A DNA stretch of 11,272 nucleotides from an uncultured Sulfurovum sp. GTDB taxonomy: Bacteria; Campylobacterota; Campylobacteria; Campylobacterales; Sulfurovaceae. The stretch is from contig CAMZNQ010000233.1 of assembly GCA_947313765.1 (NCBI GenBank), forward strand, positions 1 to 11,272. Direction: 5' to 3'. This document shows, in pieces, positions 6,579-11,272 of the stretch. The notes beneath the pieces were generated by a model that saw only the letters and a list, made by a program, of their open reading frames with translations, had not been told where the DNA came from and ran no database searches. Positions within the stretch are counted from its first letter, which is position 1, and each line of letters starts with the position of its first letter. The position numbers and the translations under genes are program-made.

Positions 6579-7234
6579 TGAAAGCAATGATTTTATCAGC
6601 AGGTTTAGGTAGCAGAATGAGACCTTTGACTAACCATACACCTAAACCTCTCTTAACGGTTGGTGGAAAACCTCTTATTGTTTGGCATATTGAAAATCTA
6701 AAGAGGTTAGGATTTAGAGAGGTTGTTATCAATGTTGCATATCTAGGAGAACAAATCATAGACTATTTAGGAGATGGTTCAAAATATGGAGTAGATATTC
6801 AATATTCAGATGAACAAGAGGAGGGTGGATTGGAGACAGCAGGAGGGATTATTAAAGCTCTTCCTCTTCTTTCAGATACCTTTTTAGTTCTCAATGGTGA
6901 TATTTGGACAGACTTCTCTTTTAATAGTAATTTCTGCTTGGAAGATGAATCTTTAGCACACTTGATTTTAGTAGATAATCCAGAGCATAATAGAGAAGGA
7001 GATTTCTATTTATCAGATGGTTTAGAAAAATATACCTTTTCAGGGATAGGGTATTATTCTAAAAAGATGTTTGAAGATTTAGAGTATGGTAAACAGCCTT
7101 TAGCACCACTACTTTTCAAAGCTATTGAAGCAAAAAAGTTAACAACAGAGTACTATAGTGGTGCTTGGTATGATATTGGAACACCAGAGCGTTTAGAGTT
7201 TTTAGAGAGAGAAATATCTAAGAATGTACTTTAA
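6578..7234 (+). CDS. murU: N-acetylmuramate alpha-1-phosphate uridylyltransferase
   Basis: MurU converts MurNAc-alpha-1-phosphate and UTP to UDP-MurNAc, feeding salvaged sugar into peptidoglycan synthesis downstream of MurA and MurB. That position is why the pathway gives intrinsic fosfomycin tolerance in Pseudomonas. The 218-residue sugar nucleotidyltransferase shows A-G-L-G-S-R-M-R-P-L-T (8-18) with the P-K-P-L-L of the signature loop (Lys23). It also has E-T-A-G-G-I (86-91), L-N-G-D-I-W (105-110, metal-binding Asp108), H-N-R-E-G-D-F (137-143) and D-I-G-T-P-E-R-L (199-206). The length matches MurU, which is shorter than glucose-1-phosphate thymidylyltransferases and lacks their C-terminal extension. 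Its ATG overlaps the amgK stop (TAATG), with AAAGGGA just upstream. It is the last gene of the operon; no intrinsic terminator is evident after it. Confidence 0.93.
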   Translation: MKAMILSAGLGSRMRPLTNHTPKPLLTVGGKPLIVWHIENLKRLGFREVVINVAYLGEQIIDYLGDGSKYGVDIQYSDEQEEGGLETAGGIIKALPLLSDTFLVLNGDIWTDFSFNSNFCLEDESLAHLILVDNPEHNREGDFYLSDGLEKYTFSGIGYYSKKMFEDLEYGKQPLAPLLFKAIEAKKLTTEYYSGAWYDIGTPERLEFLEREISKNVL

Positions 7235-7292
7235 ATACTTTATATATATTTCAATTTGCAACTCTTTTTGGACTTCTTTGGTTCAACTCAAG

Positions 7293-7312
7293 AGCTATTA
7301 CTATTAATAGCT
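7293..7312. repeat. Perfect inverted repeat, 8-bp arms
   Basis: AGCTATTA (7293-7300) and TAATAGCT (7305-7312) flank a CTAT loop in the murU-to-regulator spacer. No T-run follows on either strand at the right place, so it does not look like an intrinsic terminator. It could be an operator or an mRNA-end structure. Confidence 0.5.
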
Positions 7313-7314
7313 AG

Positions 7315-7357
7315 TGGTATCACTATTAAATCACATTATTATGGCAAAATGATACCA
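7315..7357. repeat. Inverted repeat TGGTATCA / TGATACCA
   Basis: TGGTATCA (7315-7322) and TGATACCA (7350-7357) are perfect 8-bp arms separated by 27 bases, lying about 70-115 bases upstream of the response-regulator start. Within and beside them, ACTATTAA occurs twice in direct orientation (7300-7307 and 7322-7329, 22 bases apart). This could be a regulator-binding region; chance is possible in AT-rich DNA. Confidence 0.45.
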
Positions 7358-7428
7358 GTTTTAATCAAGAGTATGTAAAATTATTGTTTTATATTGAGAT
7401 AAGAGTCTTAAGGGGGCATAGTAGTTAA

Positions 7429-8106
7429 GTGAAAGCATTAAAAAATTTAAATATATTATATGTAGAAGATGAAGATGAAATTATTGAAAAATATTCATAT
7501 TTTTTAAGAGAGTTGTGTCATATACTCTATATTGCTCGTGATGGAGAAGAGGCATATCAATTATATAAAGAGAAGAATATTCATCTAATTGTTATGGATT
7601 TTTTGATTCCTAAAATGAATGGTATCTCTTTAGCTAAAGCCATAAGAGAAGAAGATGAAGATATTGCCTTGATTGCTTTAACTGCACATTCAGATAGAGA
7701 GATACTTTTAGATATTGTTTCTCTAAATTTTTCTGCTTATCTTATTAAGCCTGTAGGACGAGTTGATTTGATGAATGCTCTTCTTAAGGTTGCAAAAAAG
7801 ATAGAGGGTGGACGGAATATCCCTTTGGCTTATAATTGTTTATGGGATAGTAAAAGTAAGACTCTATTTTGTGGTGATGACTCTATTACTTTAACAAAAA
7901 GGGAGTTGAAACTTTTTGAACTTTTAGTAAGTAAAGGAGGAGTTCCTTGTAGTGAGGATGAGATTTTCTTTTATGTTTGGGGAGATGATATAGACCGTAC
8001 TATTACTAACTCCTCTATTCGTACTTTAGTTAAAAATCTTAGAAAAAAGATACCAAAAGATTTAATTAAAAATCAATATGGTGTTGGATATAAAATAGAG
8101 TTTTAA
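7429..8106 (+). CDS. OmpR/PhoB-type response regulator, orphan
   Basis: A 225-residue two-domain regulator. The receiver (about 1-120) has the acidic pair Glu13-Asp14, phosphoacceptor Asp57 (I-V-M-D-F-L-I-P-K-M-N-G), Thr85, switch Tyr104 and Lys107-Pro108, so it should be phosphorylatable. The C-terminal winged helix (about 130-225) includes L-T-K-R-E-L-K-L-F-E-L-L and S-S-I-R-T-L-V-K-N-L-R-K-K-I, ending G-V-G-Y-K-I-E-F, typical of the DNA-binding domain of this class. The start is GTG at 7429, preceded directly by an in-frame TAA. A strong AAGGGGG at 7410-7416 is 12 bases upstream, a long spacing. No sensor kinase gene lies in the window, so its signal and targets are unknown. Its stop overlaps the convergent HAD gene by 4 bases. 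Confidence 0.92.
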   Translation: MKALKNLNILYVEDEDEIIEKYSYFLRELCHILYIARDGEEAYQLYKEKNIHLIVMDFLIPKMNGISLAKAIREEDEDIALIALTAHSDREILLDIVSLNFSAYLIKPVGRVDLMNALLKVAKKIEGGRNIPLAYNCLWDSKSKTLFCGDDSITLTKRELKLFELLVSKGGVPCSEDEIFFYVWGDDIDRTITNSSIRTLVKNLRKKIPKDLIKNQYGVGYKIEF

Positions 8107-8939
8107 TCTACTTTTATATTTTCTTCTAAATAGTGTGCAACTCCATCTTCATCATTACTTCTATTTAATATTATATCTGCAACATCTTTTACCTCTTTTA
8201 AAGCATTACTTACAGCTACAGATGTACCTGCAATTTTAAACATCTCAATATCATTAACACTATCTCCAAAAACAGTTGTATCTTCTAGTGAACGATTAAG
8301 ATACTCATGAACAATATTTAGAGCATTTGCTTTATCTCCTAAAGGATGAAGAATGGTTAAGAAGTAACAATTCATATAGTTTTCAGGAGATAGCTTTATC
8401 TCTATCTCTTTTCCAAAAACTTTTTTAAGATGTTTCGATAGTGGTTGCAGAACGCTCTCCTCTCCCATATAGACTATTTTAAGAGTATCTTTAACACCAT
8501 CTATTCTCTTTTTAAAAGATAATCTATTATCTGTTGCGTAGTTATGCTCTATGAGGTATGATTGATAGCTGTTTAGTATTGGGGGAATTGCAAATGTCTC
8601 TTCTAATGATTTGTGGTCATTAAGAGATATAACAAAAGGTTCTATTTCAAAAGATTTACTCTCCTCAATAATAGATGAAGATAGATTATAAGATAGTGTC
8701 TTTACATCAATAAGTTTTTTTTCACTTGTTGCCACCATAGCACCATCTAGTAAAATAAGAGGTACTTTTAGAGGAAGACCTTTTAGAAACTCATGAGTTT
8801 TTGAGAAGCTTCTAGCTGTAGCTACAGATAGTAAGGCATGATTTACTTTTTCACTCCATATCTTTTTTGAAAAGTTACTTACTTTTTGTGAACTTTGTAG
8901 AAAAGTATGGTCTAAATCTGTAATATATAATTTTTGCAT
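8103..8939 (-). CDS. HAD superfamily phosphatase, Cof/subfamily IIB type
   Basis: A 278-residue HAD hydrolase. Motif I is T-D-L-D-H-T with nucleophile Asp8 and acid/base Asp10; His replaces the usual Gly of D-x-D-G-T. Motif II is V-A-T-A-R (Thr41), motif III is the Lys of G-D-K-A-N-A-L (203), and motif IV is G-D-S-V-N-D (225-230). The large insertion between motifs II and III (about 70-190) is the C2 cap that defines subfamily IIB, whose members often dephosphorylate sugar phosphates. The substrate is not shown by the sequence. Its nearness to anmK-amgK-murU, which lack a MurNAc-6-phosphate phosphatase, makes a salvage role possible but unproven; the known MupP is a different HAD subfamily. 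The gene is convergent with the response regulator (4-base overlap) and has only a weak A-rich ribosome binding site before the ATG at 8939-8937. Confidence 0.88.
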   Translation of the reverse strand: MQKLYITDLDHTFLQSSQKVSNFSKKIWSEKVNHALLSVATARSFSKTHEFLKGLPLKVPLILLDGAMVATSEKKLIDVKTLSYNLSSSIIEESKSFEIEPFVISLNDHKSLEETFAIPPILNSYQSYLIEHNYATDNRLSFKKRIDGVKDTLKIVYMGEESVLQPLSKHLKKVFGKEIEIKLSPENYMNCYFLTILHPLGDKANALNIVHEYLNRSLEDTTVFGDSVNDIEMFKIAGTSVAVSNALKEVKDVADIILNRSNDEDGVAHYLEENIKVD

Positions 8940-8959
8940 TTGATTTCTTTTTTTAATGA

Positions 8960-8965
8960 ATTATA
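8960..8965 (-). promoter_or_regulatory. -10 element for the HAD phosphatase gene
   Basis: TATAAT on the minus strand, preceded by TG. It implies a start near 8953 and a leader of about 14 bases. The -35 region is not convincing. Confidence 0.4.
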
Positions 8966-8986
8966 CACTATTTTTTAATGAAAATC

Positions 8987-8995
8987 TGCTACTAT
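8987..8995 (+). promoter_or_regulatory. Extended -10 element next to the start of the small membrane protein gene
   Basis: TGCTACTAT (TGn plus TACTAT at 8990-8995) ends 7 bases before the ATG at 9003. If used, transcription would begin at or next to the start codon, giving a leaderless mRNA. No Shine-Dalgarno sequence is present in the bases before this ATG. Confidence 0.4.
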
Positions 8996-9002
8996 TCGCC
9001 TC

Positions 9003-9395
9003 ATGGAAACTATTACTCAACTTATTATTATTATGGTTCTATTAGAGCTAATTGAAGCCTCTCTACAGAGAGCTTCTACCGTAGAAAAGATGATTGAAAA
9101 ACTATACTTTTACTATAAAAAAAGTATTTTTATCTTTTTCATGATTCATCCAACACTCTATTTTACTCTATTTGTAGCATTCTATTTAAATATTATAAAT
9201 ATCTATATTATTTGTATATTACTAATAAAAACATTTGATATTTTCTTTAAAATAGAGTTAATAAGACAGCGTTACATTAGAAAAGATATGGACAAAGAGT
9301 TAGAGTTAATGTTGAATCTAAAGATGTCTCCATTGATGGGATTTTTAGGAATGTTTATGTACGTTCCTCTACTATTTATGGCTATATTTTATTAA
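9003..9395 (+). CDS. Small membrane protein of unknown function
   Basis: I do not recognise this 130-residue protein. It has about four hydrophobic segments: residues 4-18, 40-62, 64-77 and about 109-129. A charged stretch, R-Q-R-Y-I-R-K-D-M-D-K-E-L-E-L, lies at about 88-102 between the last two, most likely in the cytoplasm. The N-terminal segment is followed by L-Q-R-A-S-T-V-E-K-M. No catalytic or metal-binding motif is visible. The ATG at 9003 gives the longest frame; the sequence before it lacks a ribosome binding site, and an extended -10 box lies 7 bases upstream. The gene points toward rho with 87 bases between its stop and the rho ATG. It has codon use like its neighbours and a composition normal for a real membrane protein, which supports it as a gene. 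Confidence 0.65.
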   Translation: METITQLIIIMVLLELIEASLQRASTVEKMIEKLYFYYKKSIFIFFMIHPTLYFTLFVAFYLNIINIYIICILLIKTFDIFFKIELIRQRYIRKDMDKELELMLNLKMSPLMGFLGMFMYVPLLFMAIFY

Positions 9396-9433
9396 TGATA
9401 AGCAATTCCAAGTAAAATTAACAAAAAGTTGAA

Positions 9434-9439
9434 TATAAT
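9434..9439 (+). promoter_or_regulatory. -10 element of rho
   Basis: TATAAT in the context GAATATAATAG, implying a start near 9446 and a leader of about 37 bases ending in AAGAGGA (9473-9479) before the rho ATG. No long attenuator-like leader of the E. coli rho kind fits in this space. Confidence 0.5.
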
Positions 9440-9482
9440 AGCACACACACTACAAATCTCCATACAGCTTTCAAGAGGACCT

Positions 9483-10799
9483 ATGAGCGAACAACATCAG
9501 AAAAAACAGAATAAGAGAAACAACAGTAGAACACATGTTCCTGTAGCTGGATATAAGGTTGAAGATTTACAATCAAAACCATTAGAAGAGTTGGTAAAAA
9601 TAGCCGAAAAAGTAAAAGTCGAAAATCCTAATGAGTTTAAACGAAAAGACCTTATCTTTGAAATTTTAAAATCACAAGTAAAGCAGGGTGGATTTATCCT
9701 ATTTACAGGTATTTTAGAGGTTATGAATGATGGTTATGGTTTCCTAAGGAGTGAAGATGGAAACTTTGCCAATTCACAAAATGATACCTATGTAAGTGGA
9801 ACACAGATTAAACGTTTTGCTCTTAGGAATGGAGATATTGTCACTGGTCAAGTTAGGCAACCAAAAGACCAAGAGAAATATTATGCACTTCTAAAAATAG
9901 AAGCAATCAACTATCTACCACCTGACAAATCAAAAAAGAGACCACTTTTTGATAATTTAACTCCACTATATGCAACAGAACAGCTTAAGCTTGAATATCA
10001 TCCAATGAAGCTTACGGGGCGAGTTCTTGACCTATTTACACCAATTGGTAAAGGTCAAAGAGCTTTAATTGTAGCACCTCCAAGAACAGGTAAAACAGAA
10101 CTTCTTAAAGAGTTAGCTCATGGTATTTCTCATAATACTCCAGATGTATCTTTGATGGTACTTTTAGTTGATGAGAGACCAGAAGAGGTTACAGATATGC
10201 AACGAAGTGTTAAAGGAGAAGTCTACTCTTCTACTTTTGATTTACCTGCACAAAACCACGTACGAACAGCAGAGATGGTAATAGAGAAGGCAAAAAGACG
10301 TGTTGAGAGTGGTAAAGATGTTGTTATTCTTTTAGACTCAATCACACGACTTGCTCGTGCTTACAATACTGTAACTCCAAGTTCAGGAAAAGTTCTTTCT
10401 GGTGGTGTCGATGCAAATGCTCTTCATAAGCCAAAAAGATTCTTTGGTGCTGCTAGAAATATTGAAGAGGGTGGAAGTTTAACTATTATTGCAACTGCTC
10501 TGATTGAGACAGGAAGTAGAATGGATGAGGTAATCTTTGAGGAGTTCAAAGGTACAGGTAACTCAGAAGTTGTCTTAAATCGTTATGTATCTGAAAGAAG
10601 AATCTATCCTGCTATTGATGTTACAAAATCAGGAACAAGAAAAGAAGAACTTATGGTAGATCCTGAAGTGATGCAAAAGGTATGGGCAATTAGAAATGCT
10701 ATGCAGGGTATGGAAGACGTTGAGGGACTTAAATTTTTATTCTCCAAAATGACAAAGACAAAAAATAACGAAGAGTTTTTAGCCATTATGAATGGTTAG
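9483..10799 (+). CDS. rho: Transcription termination factor Rho
   Basis: Rho is a hexameric RNA-dependent ATPase and helicase that ends transcription at unstructured C-rich RNA. From the ATG at 9483 the protein is 438 residues. An in-frame TTG at 9429 would add 18 residues but lies on the promoter -10 box, while AAGAGGA precedes the ATG, so the ATG is chosen. Numbering from it, a basic N-terminal tail is followed by the Rho N-domain (about 23-65) and a cold-shock-like RNA-binding fold (about 70-135, with N-D-G-Y-G-F-L-R). The P-loop is A-P-P-R-T-G-K-T (198-205), Walker B is [13 protein letters not shown], the Q-loop is [11 protein letters not shown], and G-T-G-N-S-E-V-V-L follows near the R-loop. 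All catalytic features are present. The bicyclomycin-site region looks normal. murI follows after 12 bases. Confidence 0.97.
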   Translation: MSEQHQKKQNKRNNSRTHVPVAGYKVEDLQSKPLEELVKIAEKVKVENPNEFKRKDLIFEILKSQVKQGGFILFTGILEVMNDGYGFLRSEDGNFANSQNDTYVSGTQIKRFALRNGDIVTGQVRQPKDQEKYYALLKIEAINYLPPDKSKKRPLFDNLTPLYATEQLKLEYHPMKLTGRVLDLFTPIGKGQRALIVAPPRTGKTELLKELAHGISHNTPDVSLMVLLVDERPEEVTDMQRSVKGEVYSSTFDLPAQNHVRTAEMVIEKAKRRVESGKDVVILLDSITRLARAYNTVTPSSGKVLSGGVDANALHKPKRFFGAARNIEEGGSLTIIATALIETGSRMDEVIFEEFKGTGNSEVVLNRYVSERRIYPAIDVTKSGTRKEELMVDPEVMQKVWAIRNAMQGMEDVEGLKFLFSKMTKTKNNEEFLAIMNG

Positions 10800-10811
10800 A
10801 TTTTCTAAAAT

Positions 10812-11272
10812 ATGAGAATAGGTGTTTTTGATTCAGGAGCAGGTGGATTAAGTGTTGTAAAATCACTTCTTGCTTCTAATCTATTTGATGAGGTAATCTA
10901 TTATGGGGATACAGCTCGTGTCCCTTACGGAACTAAAGATAAAAATACTATTATTCGATACTCTCTTGAAGCATTAGAATTTTTCAATAATTTTGATATA
11001 GATTTACTTATTACAGCATGTAATACAGTCTCTGCTTATGCTTTAGATGAGATGAATGCTCAAAGTACCTACCCCGTTGTTGGTGTAATAGAAGCAGGTG
11101 TAATGGCTCTTGAAAACTCCAAGATTAAAAAAGATGATAGTATTTTAATTATTGCTACACGTGCTACTATTGGTTCTAAACGTTATCAAAAATCACTTGA
11201 AAAGTTAAACTACTCAAACATTGTAGCCATACAGACAGGACTATTTGTACCTTTAGTAGAGGAGGGGTTATT
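10812..11272 (+). CDS. murI: Glutamate racemase, N-terminal part (3' end beyond the window)
   Basis: MurI interconverts L- and D-glutamate, supplying D-Glu for the peptidoglycan stem peptide. The first 153 codons are present. They begin M-R-I-G-V-F-D-S-G-A-G-G-L-S-V, where Asp7 and Ser8 are the substrate-binding residues. Y-Y-G-D-T-A-R-V-P-Y-G (30-40) follows, then I-T-A-C-N-T-V-S-A (67-75) with the first catalytic Cys70. The second catalytic Cys lies outside the window. A run matching the A-T-R-A-T-I-G-S segment (V-x-x-T-x-x-T in the family) is seen near 117-124. The gene begins 12 bases after the rho stop, with no clear Shine-Dalgarno sequence, so it probably depends on rho transcription and perhaps on coupled translation. 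From memory, rho and murI are also neighbours in Helicobacter pylori. Confidence 0.96.
   Translation, partial: MRIGVFDSGAGGLSVVKSLLASNLFDEVIYYGDTARVPYGTKDKNTIIRYSLEALEFFNNFDIDLLITACNTVSAYALDEMNAQSTYPVVGVIEAGVMALENSKIKKDDSILIIATRATIGSKRYQKSLEKLNYSNIVAIQTGLFVPLVEEGL

Noticed and set aside
6565..6759. Minus-strand reading frame at the start of murU
   Set aside because: Antisense to the nucleotidyltransferase signature region; composition is that of a shadow frame.
9429..9482. N-terminal extension of Rho from a TTG codon
   Set aside because: The TTG overlaps the TATAAT box, the added residues are not Rho-like, and AAGAGGA sits just before the ATG at 9483.
10604..10786. Minus-strand reading frame at the end of rho
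   Set aside because: Antisense to conserved Rho sequence.
1..11272. Phage, insertion sequence, toxin-antitoxin or CRISPR defence system
   Set aside because: No transposase, integrase, repeat-spacer array or defence gene was seen; base composition and codon use look uniform.

Overview
The window is AT-rich and reads as chromosomal DNA of a Campylobacterota bacterium, most likely a free-living relative of Sulfurovum or Sulfurimonas. This is inferred from codon and base composition, an OprD-like porin of the type found in that group, and the rho-murI gene pair. The genus cannot be fixed from this stretch alone. No mobile element, CRISPR array or tRNA is visible.

Left part (1-2912, all minus strand, listed in transcription order): an OprD-family outer-membrane porin; the RNase P RNA gene rnpB; a small HlyD-like periplasmic adaptor-type protein with a GTG start; and the first 66 codons of a molybdopterin oxidoreductase that runs off the left edge. 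The adaptor/oxidoreductase junction is odd. The oxidoreductase frame has no ATG, GTG or TTG start. It lies in the -1 frame relative to the adaptor gene, just after a dnaX-type A AAA AAG slippery heptamer in an A-rich tract.

Middle (3067-7234, plus strand): a tightly overlapping four-gene operon made of a sodium:solute symporter, anmK, amgK and murU. The three enzymes belong to the MurNAc salvage route to UDP-MurNAc, the cell-wall recycling bypass known from Pseudomonas. The symporter is a candidate importer for the pathway's sugar. The MurNAc-6-phosphate phosphatase step (MupP in Pseudomonas) is absent from the operon. A Cof-type HAD phosphatase about 0.9 kb downstream, on the other strand, is a speculative candidate. 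The porin is divergent from this operon across a 154-bp spacer.

Right part (7235-11272): a 194-bp spacer with two inverted repeats; an orphan OmpR/PhoB-type response regulator; the HAD phosphatase, which overlaps the regulator tail to tail; a small membrane protein of unknown function whose mRNA may be leaderless; the transcription terminator rho; and the first 153 codons of murI (glutamate racemase), which runs off the right edge. Cell-wall precursor supply (MurI) and salvage (AnmK, AmgK, MurU) are therefore close together, but nothing in the sequence shows that they are co-regulated.
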